In this document: positions 1-6,568 of the stretch, piece by piece
How the letters are laid out: each line of letters begins with the position of its first letter
Position numbering within the stretch: the first letter of the stretch is position 1
Made by a program: the position numbers and the translations under genes
Notes under the pieces: model-generated
The model's database searches: none
Told to the model about the DNA's origin: nothing
Seen by the model: only the letters and a program-made list of their open reading frames with translations
Assembly (NCBI GenBank): GCA_021831005.1
Contig: JAKBNO010000086.1
Location: 1-14,775, forward strand
Reading direction: 5' to 3'
DNA: 14,775 nt
Origin: Thermoplasmata archaeon
GTDB lineage: Archaea > Thermoplasmatota > Thermoplasmata > Thermoplasmatales > GCA-001856825

Positions 1-1
1 T

Positions 2-502
2 GATGTGTTGGAATCTTTTGTCAAAGATTTCGGAACCCCAAAAGTCTGCGCAAAGTTCCTGTCAGTTGTCTATTCTTCGGAGAACCCAAACCTCAACAAG
101 GCAAGGTATCTGACTGAGAGATTTTCCAAAGGCAACATTCCTTCAGAATCTCTGGAGTCGCTATATCTTTTTGGTGAATTCAAGCTTTCAGAAAACAGTA
201 AGTTGACATTGCTGGAAAGTAATTCATTAGAGTATTCTCTAAATTATTCTCTACAGCTTGAAGATCAACTAGGAGTGAGGGAAATTGGGCCAGAATTCAA
301 AATGAAGTCTGAAAGCAACGAGAAGCTTGTGAAAATAATCGAGGCCATTGTGAAAGATAATGAGCCATTGATCAGGGAGCGGGGAGAAGGTTCCTTCAAA
401 TTGCTGATGGGAACCGTGATGAAGCAGGTGAGAGGGCAGTTCGAAGGAAAAGAAATCTCAGATACGCTCTCCCAGAAGATCAGAGAGTTACTCAAGAATT
501 AG
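2..502 (+). CDS. gatE: Glu-tRNA(Gln) amidotransferase subunit E, C-terminal part (cut by left edge)
   Basis: This is the C-terminal end of the archaeal GatE subunit. GatE works with GatD to convert Glu-tRNA(Gln) to Gln-tRNA(Gln), using ammonia released by GatD. The reading frame is open to the left edge (a GAT codon precedes the GTG at 5), so the GTG is probably internal and most of the protein lies outside. What is visible, about 167 residues, is the helical tail shared by GatB, GatE and YqeY proteins. Its best landmark is the end: an acidic helix, then ERGEGSFKLLMGTVMKQVRG and FEGKEISDTLSQKIRELL, which matches the conserved MGxVMKxxRGxxDGKxVSxxL close of GatE. GatB ends similarly, but the RG-x-x-(D/E)GK pattern and the archaeal context favour GatE. 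The next gene appears to have its own promoter. Family assignment is fairly firm; the missing N-terminal part cannot be judged. Confidence 0.82.
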   Translation, partial: DVLESFVKDFGTPKVCAKFLSVVYSSENPNLNKARYLTERFSKGNIPSESLESLYLFGEFKLSENSKLTLLESNSLEYSLNYSLQLEDQLGVREIGPEFKMKSESNEKLVKIIEAIVKDNEPLIRERGEGSFKLLMGTVMKQVRGQFEGKEISDTLSQKIRELLKN

Positions 503-545
503 TCGTTGATCCGATCGACTGCGGGGCAAAGCTTAAGCCTGTAAT

Positions 546-557
546 AACTTTTTAAGT
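546..557 (+). promoter_or_regulatory. TATA-like box for the 159-residue ORF
   Basis: An A/T-rich stretch, AACTTTTTAAGT, sits about 15-20 bases before the ATG at 568, with further A/T-rich sequence (GTAATAAC) just before it at 541-548. No Shine-Dalgarno sequence is seen before the ATG, so a leaderless or very short-leader transcript is inferred. The exact box position is uncertain. Confidence 0.35.
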
Positions 558-567
558 AAGATTAACA

Positions 568-1050
568 ATGGAATCAGAAGCAAAATTTCCAACATTTAAG
601 TGTTTTATAACCAACGCACAGGAAGATTACGATTCTGGTGTTTGGGAGTTCTTCAGGCACTATGACGTCATCTTGTCGGATCTGGGTCAGTTGAAGCTCG
701 ATGACGGCGAATGGAAAGAGAACTACATCCAATTGATGCGTTACTACCATGATCTTGGTGACTCCATAATAATGAAGAGAAACTCGCCGGACTCAGGTTT
801 CATGACTGCTTTGATATCAAAGGAAATAGAGGGAACAGACGCGGAGGATGTGCTTCTTAGAACCAAGGATAGGGTGGTGGCTACTCTGCTAAGAACGGGA
901 GCTGATTTGGAGATACTAATGGCTGAGTACGTCAGACTATCAAAGATCCCAAGGTTCTCAGGGAGTTTCTCCTTGTCGAGATTTGAAGGATTCAGACTGC
1001 TTGCCAAGTCACTCTACAGCCGTGGCATAGAAATATCCAAACGTTGAAGC
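568..1050 (+). CDS. Uncharacterised 159-residue soluble protein
   Basis: I do not recognise this family. The protein is acidic to neutral, has one cysteine (residue 12), no signal peptide and no membrane segment, so it is probably cytoplasmic. The N-terminal half is rich in aromatic residues (WEFFRHYD around 26-33, YIQLMRYYHDLGDS around 53-66). The second half looks like a helical bundle, with an amphipathic stretch from about residue 93 to 125 containing DRVVATLLRTGADLEILMAEY. A basic serine-rich tail follows. The ATG start is chosen because a TATA-like region lies just upstream and because it falls 65 bases after gatE stops, with no earlier in-frame start that avoids the A/T-rich promoter. 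It sits between gatE and serS, which suggests a housekeeping or translation-linked role, but that is guilt by association only. It is judged real because the frame is long, codon use resembles its neighbours, and it fills the gap exactly. Confidence 0.7.
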
Positions 1051-1076
1051 GATACTGCAAATTTGACGTTGGACAA

Positions 1077-1089
1077 ACAAATTAATTAG
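1077..1089 (+). promoter_or_regulatory. TATA-like box for serS
   Basis: CAAATTAATTAGA lies about 25 bases before the GTG start at 1110, the spacing expected for an archaeal TATA box feeding a leaderless transcript. No clear ribosome binding site precedes the GTG. The pair serS and hel308 would be transcribed from here. Confidence 0.45.
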
Positions 1090-1109
1090 AACGAATACGT
1101 TGCCATTTT

Positions 1110-2429
1110 GTGATAGACGTTAACGTACTCAGAAAGAACCCTGAAATCTTATTTGACAGCCAGAAGCGAAGGTTTCAGGATGATGGGATCATTAAGGAAG
1201 CAATCCAACTGGATGCCGACTGGAGAGACCTTCTGAGGAAGTCTAACGATTTGAAGGCCGAGAAGAACAAGCTGGTAAGAGAGATAGGAGAGAAGATAAG
1301 GGCTGGAGAGAACACCGACTCCACCAAGGCAATGGCTGTTGAGATCGATAAGAAAATTGGAGATTATGAGAAGAGACTCGGAGAGGTGGAAGTCGAGAGA
1401 GACGATGTTCTGAAAAGAATTCCCAACATCGCTGACCCAGATTCTCCCGTTGCCAAGGATGATTCTGGAAATGCCGCGATTTATTTTGAGGGCAAGGCGA
1501 AAGTCTTCGACAAGGACGTTCAGGGTTTCTTGACCCAGAGCAGTGGCAAGATGGAGTATGAAACACTCACGTTCAAACCACAGAGCCACGTCGATCTCCT
1601 GGTGAAGAAGAACCTCGCCAATCTGGAGAGCGCGGCTGCTGTAGCTGGCTCCAGGTTTTACTACTTGCTGGGTGATCTTGTTCTCCTGGAGCTGACACTC
1701 GAACATTACGCGTTGAAGTTCCTTCAGAAGAAGGGATTCACCCTGGTAGAGCCACCCTTCATGCTGAACAGGGAAGCAACAAACGGCGCTACCGATTTCA
1801 CTGCATTTGAGGATACTCTTTACAAGGTGGAAGGGGAGGACCTTTACCTAATAGCTACCTCTGAGCATCCAATTGCGGCATATCATTCGAACACAATTTT
1901 CGAAGAAGGGAAACTCCCACTCCTCTATGCGGGGATCTCTCCATGCTTCAGGAAAGAAGCGGGTGCTCATGGAAAGGATACCAAAGGAATATTTAGAGTC
2001 CACCAATTCAACAAGATAGAGCAATTCGCCTATGTTAAACCCGAAGACTCGAAGAACTATCATCAAAAACTCCTCGACAATGCAAAGGAATTCTACAGGG
2101 CACTCGAACTGCCTTTCCGTGTGGTTGATATCGCGACGGGAGATCTGGGTAATGTTGCCAGCAGGAAGTTTGATGTGGAAGCATGGTACCCTGCACAGGC
2201 CCAGTTCAGGGAGGTTGTGAGTGCGTCAAACGTCCTAGATTATCAGGCGAGGAGACTCAAGGTGAGATACAAGGGAAAGGAAGGAAATGTGTACGTCCAT
2301 ACTCTGAATTCCACCCTGATCGCGACCACAAGGACGCTAGTGGCAATAGTTGAGAACTATCAGCAAGAGGACGGTAGCATAGTCGTTCCAAAAGTGCTGA
2401 GAGATTCGATGGGTAAAGAGGTAATTTAA
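1110..2429 (+). CDS. serS: Seryl-tRNA synthetase, common (bacterial-like) type
   Basis: This class II aminoacyl-tRNA synthetase charges tRNA(Ser) with serine in the cytoplasm. Its 439 residues are close to the usual length. The N-terminal domain (about 1-110) opens with the typical MIDVNVLRKNPE and continues as a lysine- and glutamate-rich antiparallel coiled coil (about 25-105) that grips the long variable arm of tRNA(Ser). The catalytic core follows: the TSEHPIAAYH segment of the serine pocket, motif 2 FRKEAGAHGKDTKGIFRVHQF (shown here only as a landmark), the ATGDLG and RKFDVEAWYPAQ segments, and motif 3 near the end, NSTLIATTRTLVAIVENYQQ. The closing GSIVVPKVLR is also standard. It is not the rare methanogen-type SerRS. 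GTG is taken as the start because it gives the family's N-terminus exactly. Translation stops three bases before the hel308 start, so the two are probably one transcript. Confidence 0.96.
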   Translation: MIDVNVLRKNPEILFDSQKRRFQDDGIIKEAIQLDADWRDLLRKSNDLKAEKNKLVREIGEKIRAGENTDSTKAMAVEIDKKIGDYEKRLGEVEVERDDVLKRIPNIADPDSPVAKDDSGNAAIYFEGKAKVFDKDVQGFLTQSSGKMEYETLTFKPQSHVDLLVKKNLANLESAAAVAGSRFYYLLGDLVLLELTLEHYALKFLQKKGFTLVEPPFMLNREATNGATDFTAFEDTLYKVEGEDLYLIATSEHPIAAYHSNTIFEEGKLPLLYAGISPCFRKEAGAHGKDTKGIFRVHQFNKIEQFAYVKPEDSKNYHQKLLDNAKEFYRALELPFRVVDIATGDLGNVASRKFDVEAWYPAQAQFREVVSASNVLDYQARRLKVRYKGKEGNVYVHTLNSTLIATTRTLVAIVENYQQEDGSIVVPKVLRDSMGKEVI

Positions 2430-2432
2430 GAT

Positions 2433-4475
2433 TTGGATTTTGATTTTCCAGTACCAGACGAATTTCAGAAGTACATCGAAAAGGAAAAGATAGACCGACT
2501 GTACCCTCTCCAGATCGAAGGTTTAAAAATCCTATCCAGCGGTGAGTCCCTGTTGCTTGCCACTCCGACTTCCTCAGGGAAATCGCTGGTCGCATATTAT
2601 GGGATGATCAGGGCATGGAAGAGGGGGCTGAGGTCGCTGTATGTGGTTCCACTGAGGGCCCTGGCTGAAGAGAAATTTGAAGACTTGAGAATCTTCGAAA
2701 ACTTTGGACTGAAGGTTGCCATAAGTACGGGAGATTATGACAGGCCGTCTAACTACCTTAAGAATTATGACATAATTATTTCCACGTCAGAAAAGGTGGA
2801 CTCACTCCTCCGGAACAATCCCACCGTATTCGACAATCTCGGGTTCGTCGTTTTTGATGAGATACACAACATACTGGATGGGTCGAGGGGAAGTACGCTG
2901 GAAATCGTCATCTCAAAGATCAGATATCTGGTGGAAGGAGCACAGTTCATTGCAATGTCCGCAACGGTAAAAAATGTGGAAGACATTGCAAAGTGGCTGG
3001 GTGCGCTTGAAGTGACAAGCGACTTCAGACCTGTTCCGCTGCGCAAGTTTGTGCTGACCCCTGAATCGGTAATTGATGAAGACGGTCTCCTCGTATCGGA
3101 TATCGATTCTTTTGAGGATTTTGTCATAGGTTCCCTCGACAATTCCGGACAGACACTTATCTTCGTGAGATCCAGAAAGTCGACAGAAGGAACTGCGGAA
3201 AAGATGAGCAGGTTCGTAGAGTCAAAACTAAGCGCAGGTGAGAAGGAGGAGCTCAACGGTCTTCAGATCAATTCGGAGTCTCCTGGTTACGACAAGCTTA
3301 TTCCGATACTGAAGAGGGGAGTTGGATACCACCATGCCGGAATGCTTTCTGAGCAGAGGAGACTGGTAGAGAAGCTATTCAGGGAAAGGAAAATCAAGGT
3401 GATAGTTGCGACGACCACGCTAGCTGCTGGATTGAACCTTCCTGCAAGGTCTGTAGTCATTAAGGATGTCTACAGGTACGATGGGTTTTCATCCGTGCTG
3501 ATTCCGAACATGGAAGTTCAGCAGATGCTTGGCAGGGCCGGAAGGGTCAAGTACGACAGGATAGGGAACGGATACATCTATTCCTCCAAGATCCGACTCC
3601 AGGAAATTGTCTCGACCTACATCAATGGGGAACTTGAGAGCATAACTTCAAGAATCAATGAGAGCAAGGTGAGGATGCATACTCTCGGACTGATATCATC
3701 AGGAATGAGCAAGGACTTCCCATCTCTTTCTAAGTTCTTTTCCACAACACTCGCTCACCACGGTGGGCTTCAACTTGACGACTGGATAAAGAAGAGCATC
3801 GAATTTCTGAGAAGCAACGACATGATCAAGGGGGATTCCTCCTACAAACCGACGCCTTTCGGCAGGAAGGTCTCGGAACTCTACATCGATCCCCTTACCG
3901 GGGTAATACTTAGGGACACGGTTGGTTTCGAGAGCGTGGATGACATGTTGCTGGGTATCTGTTCCACCCCAGATATGCCTTCGTTGTATGTATCCGACAG
4001 CGAATCATTCCCCTACATTCCTCCATCACACCTGACATTCCACCCTGAGCCTGAACAGATGAAGGTAGCCCTGATACTGAACGACTGGATCGATGAGATG
4101 CCTGAAGATGCAATCGTGGAAAAATACAAAATATGGCCCGCAGATCTACGGAACAGGGTAGAGATTGCAGACTGGTTATCCCACTCCTTGTACGAGATCT
4201 CGAGAGCCCTTAACATGGCAAGAACTGAGTTCAGAGTGCTCAACTACAGGGTTTCAAATGGAGTTCAGCAGGACATTGTCCCACTGGTGTTCCTTCCGAA
4301 CGTCGGAAGAGTCAGGGCCAGAAGACTCATGACCAACGGTTTCGACCTAGAGAGACTTTCGAACTCTGTGCCTCGGGACCTTGAACGGATTCCTGGAATA
4401 GGAGAGAAGATCGCTGAAAGCATCATAAGAGAAGCTAAGAAACTTGTTGAGAAGCAAGTTACGCACGGTTTATGA
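2433..4475 (+). CDS. hel308: Hel308 (Hjm) superfamily 2 DNA helicase
   Basis: This ATP-driven 3'-5' DNA helicase of the Ski2-like superfamily 2 acts on stalled replication forks and branched DNA in archaea. Its 680 residues are near the family norm. Motifs are visible in order: a Q-motif-like YPLQIEGL (24-31), Walker A ATPTSSGKS (43-51), VVPLRALAEEKF (71-82), STSEKVDSLL (117-126), the DEIH box (142-145), SAT (176-178), TLIFVRSRKS (241-250), YHHAGM (299-304), ATTTLAAGLNLPAR (326-339) and motif VI QMLGRAGR (364-371). A winged helix and ratchet domain follow, and the C-terminus carries helix-hairpin-helix elements (PNVGRVRARRL and IPGIGEKIAESI), as expected for the autoinhibitory domain 5. The start is TTG, with a purine-rich GGTAAAGAGG about a dozen bases upstream inside serS. 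All catalytic motifs are intact. In Sulfolobus, Hjm binds PINA, whose likely homologue is at 10247-12034. Confidence 0.95.
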   Translation: MDFDFPVPDEFQKYIEKEKIDRLYPLQIEGLKILSSGESLLLATPTSSGKSLVAYYGMIRAWKRGLRSLYVVPLRALAEEKFEDLRIFENFGLKVAISTGDYDRPSNYLKNYDIIISTSEKVDSLLRNNPTVFDNLGFVVFDEIHNILDGSRGSTLEIVISKIRYLVEGAQFIAMSATVKNVEDIAKWLGALEVTSDFRPVPLRKFVLTPESVIDEDGLLVSDIDSFEDFVIGSLDNSGQTLIFVRSRKSTEGTAEKMSRFVESKLSAGEKEELNGLQINSESPGYDKLIPILKRGVGYHHAGMLSEQRRLVEKLFRERKIKVIVATTTLAAGLNLPARSVVIKDVYRYDGFSSVLIPNMEVQQMLGRAGRVKYDRIGNGYIYSSKIRLQEIVSTYINGELESITSRINESKVRMHTLGLISSGMSKDFPSLSKFFSTTLAHHGGLQLDDWIKKSIEFLRSNDMIKGDSSYKPTPFGRKVSELYIDPLTGVILRDTVGFESVDDMLLGICSTPDMPSLYVSDSESFPYIPPSHLTFHPEPEQMKVALILNDWIDEMPEDAIVEKYKIWPADLRNRVEIADWLSHSLYEISRALNMARTEFRVLNYRVSNGVQQDIVPLVFLPNVGRVRARRLMTNGFDLERLSNSVPRDLERIPGIGEKIAESIIREAKKLVEKQVTHGL

Positions 4476-4595
4476 AATTATCAAACTAAATCTCCTTTAA
4501 TGTCTGCTCATCTTTTCCAGCATGGACAGCTCCAAGGAATCACTATATTCTGATGTACATTCAAGTCACATTCATACCACTAATTAATTGACAAT

Positions 4596-4796
4596 ATGAA
4601 GGATAATGCTTTCATTTCAGGTGGAAGAGCTATGGGACCTCTAGTAGGGGGAGCCGTACTGAGCATCACCTCGGTATCGTTCGAGATATGGGGACTGGCA
4701 ACGCTGTCGGGTTTTTTGAGTGCGGCTGTATTCGGATTCTCTTTCAGGGGAAGGCGTGAGATACAAGAGAACAGAAATTCTGAGCAGGCAGGTTGA
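4596..4796 (+). pseudogene. Fragment resembling part of a major-facilitator transporter
   Basis: This frame encodes 66 residues. The core GGRAMGPLVGGAVLSI matches the GRxxGPxxGG glycine pattern of major facilitator superfamily proteins, and FEIWGLATLSGFLSAAVFGF would be the next membrane helix, followed by a basic tail RGRR. A functional transporter needs about 400 residues and 12 helices, so this looks like a remnant of the last one or two helices. Upstream, the frame closes at a TAA at 4581, and the 120 bases back to hel308 show no convincing transporter sequence in the other + frames. An A/T-rich stretch TAATTAATTG lies just before the ATG, so expression of a small two-helix membrane protein is also possible. 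It converges on the endonuclease IV gene, six bases away. I favour a decayed transporter, with moderate confidence. Confidence 0.45.
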
Positions 4797-4802
4797 CTTT
4801 AC

Positions 4803-5642
4803 TCAGAGAACTATTCCGAGAGATTTCAAGAATTTGAGATCCTTGGGATATCCTTCTTCCCCTTCCGGTGTTTCAAGGAATGCGGGCACTTTAGCCAGCT
4901 TGGGTTCTCTGAAAAAATCGACGTAGAAACTGTGTGAAATGTTTCCCTTTCCTAGGTTCTCGTGTCTATCCAGGTGTTTGTTAAACGGATACTTGGAGTC
5001 ATTCAGGTGGAACGCCCTCAACAGCTCGATTCCAACTCTTGAGTCGAATTCCGACAGGAATGAATCGAACTTGTTGCTCAAATCATAGCCAGCCTGGAAT
5101 GCGTGACAGGTGTCAATACAGAAGCCTATTCTGTTTTTGTCCACGCTATTTTCTGCAATGTACCCCAAATGATCCAGGGAGTAACCAACCACTGATCCTT
5201 GTCCAGCGGTGTTTTCAACAGTGAGTTTCACCTTTGCACCCTTCGTCTCTTCAATTGCAGTGTTCATTGCATCTGATATTCTCTTGAGCGCGTTTTCTTC
5301 CCCAGAGCCCATATGGGCCCCTGGGTGGAATATCAGAAGCGGCACACCCAGCTGATCTGCCCTCTTGATCTCTTCTACAAACGCACCATAGGACATCTTG
5401 TACTTGTCCTCTTCAGGGCTGCCCAGGTTCAAGAGGTAAGATGCGTGGATTGACTCGTCGTCGATTCCTGCCTGTTTCGCCGCTTTCACGTGCGCCGATG
5501 CTTCTTCTTTATCGAGTGGACGAGCCTTCCATTGCATCTGGTTCTTGGAAAAGAACTGGTAAGTCTTCAGTCCGAGTGCATGGGCATTATCTGGGAGCTT
5601 TGCGAACCCCTCCTTTGTAGATAAGTGCCCCCCTATATTCAT
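4803..5642 (-). CDS. nfo: Endonuclease IV (AP endonuclease)
   Basis: This zinc-dependent apurinic/apyrimidinic endonuclease of the xylose-isomerase-like TIM-barrel fold cuts DNA 5' to abasic sites in base excision repair. It has 279 residues, the normal length. All nine metal ligands known from the E. coli enzyme can be placed: His66 (HASYLLNL), His106 (FHPG), Glu143 (VENTAGQG), Asp177 and His180 (CIDTCHAFQAGYDL), His212 (FHLNDSK), Asp225 and His227 (LDRHENLGKG) and Glu257 (LETPEGEEGYPKDL). The N-terminus, MNIGGHLSTKEG, is also typical. The ATG overlaps the stop codon of the upstream oxidoreductase beta gene (ATGA), so translation is probably coupled and the gene is the third member of that transcript. 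Its product should therefore be made together with an iron-sulfur oxidoreductase. Identification is firm. Confidence 0.97.
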   Translation of the reverse strand: MNIGGHLSTKEGFAKLPDNAHALGLKTYQFFSKNQMQWKARPLDKEEASAHVKAAKQAGIDDESIHASYLLNLGSPEEDKYKMSYGAFVEEIKRADQLGVPLLIFHPGAHMGSGEENALKRISDAMNTAIEETKGAKVKLTVENTAGQGSVVGYSLDHLGYIAENSVDKNRIGFCIDTCHAFQAGYDLSNKFDSFLSEFDSRVGIELLRAFHLNDSKYPFNKHLDRHENLGKGNISHSFYVDFFREPKLAKVPAFLETPEGEEGYPKDLKFLKSLGIVL

Positions 5643-6568
5643 TTCTTTATGAGCCTGTCCGTGAATATTTTCTCCATCCTTGCGACTGGCTGTCCCTCGG
5701 AATTGATGATGGGAGAAAGTGCCGGCGGCACCTCGAAATAGTTGGAGATGTGATCTGCGATCCTGTCACCGAACGACGGTACGAAGTCATTCTGATAAAG
5801 TACTCCCAGAGGTATCTTGTCTCCCCATTCGAGTGACTTTTGTATTGCCTGAAGGTACTTCTGCTCGGATGCCTCGGACGTTGCCTCTTTCACGACTGGG
5901 TCCCAGCTTGGGTCCTTGTCAAGGTAGTATACCCTCTGCTCATACCATTCCTTCGTGTTGATATCGTTGTAAGTTGGGCAGGGTTGAAGAAGGTCAATCA
6001 CCGATGTTCCCCTGTGCTTGACCGCTTTCATGATTATGTCTTTTGTATTCTTGACGTCGAAAGAGAAAGCTCTTGCGACGAAGGTGTATCCCACCGTAAG
6101 AGCAAGCGCAACTGGATTCAGTGAATCCAGAATGTTGGGTCTCTGGAGCCCTTTCGTCTTCTCTCCCCTGGCCAGTGTTGGGGAGGCCTGTCCCTTTGTC
6201 AGCCCGTAAACTCCATTGTTGTGGATTATGATCGTCATATCCACATTCCTCCTGCCTGCAGCAACGAAATGACCTGCACCTATGCTCAGAAGATCTCCAT
6301 CCCCTCCATCAGCTATGACCGTCAGATTCGGATTTGCCAGCTTGACTCCCGACGCGAACGGAATGACCCTCCCGTGGAGCGTGTGCATTCCTGGTGCATT
6401 GATGTAGTGGGGTGTCTTTGCCGAACAACCGATACCGGAGAATATTGCAAAGTCTTCCGGTTTCTTGTTCATTTCAGTCATTGACTGCTGAAGTGCTGCG
6501 AGTATACCGAAGTCCCCGCATCCGGGGCACCAGTCTACCCAAAGATCCGTCCTGTAATTATGCGCCAC
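5639..6568 (-). CDS. 2-oxoacid:ferredoxin oxidoreductase, beta subunit
   Basis: This is the thiamine-pyrophosphate and iron-sulfur subunit of the enzyme that decarboxylates pyruvate, 2-oxoglutarate or related 2-oxoacids to acyl-CoA while reducing ferredoxin. Its 309 residues match the two-subunit enzymes of thermoacidophilic archaea. Four cysteines suited to one 4Fe-4S cluster are visible: Cys14 and Cys17 (CPGCGD), Cys48 (GCSAK) and Cys197 (QPCPTYND). The cofactor site shows ADGGDGDLLSIG (86-97) with NNGVYGLTKGQ (117-127). There is no extra 2x4Fe-4S ferredoxin domain, so electrons should pass directly to free ferredoxin. The start is GTG inside the 3' end of the alpha gene (11-base overlap), preceded by a strong GGTGGTGAT. 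The exact 2-oxoacid preference cannot be read from sequence alone. It pairs with the gene just upstream, and endonuclease IV follows in the same transcript. Confidence 0.93.
   Translation of the reverse strand: MAHNYRTDLWVDWCPGCGDFGILAALQQSMTEMNKKPEDFAIFSGIGCSAKTPHYINAPGMHTLHGRVIPFASGVKLANPNLTVIADGGDGDLLSIGAGHFVAAGRRNVDMTIIIHNNGVYGLTKGQASPTLARGEKTKGLQRPNILDSLNPVALALTVGYTFVARAFSFDVKNTKDIIMKAVKHRGTSVIDLLQPCPTYNDINTKEWYEQRVYYLDKDPSWDPVVKEATSEASEQKYLQAIQKSLEWGDKIPLGVLYQNDFVPSFGDRIADHISNYFEVPPALSPIINSEGQPVARMEKIFTDRLIKK

Noticed and set aside
1149..1706. Long reverse-strand open frame of 185 codons inside serS
   Set aside because: It is antisense to a clearly identified gene, lacks any recognisable domain, and has the composition expected of a shadow frame.
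2765..3256. Reverse-strand open frame of 163 codons inside hel308
   Set aside because: Serine-rich sequence antisense to conserved helicase motifs; no promoter, ribosome site or family resemblance.
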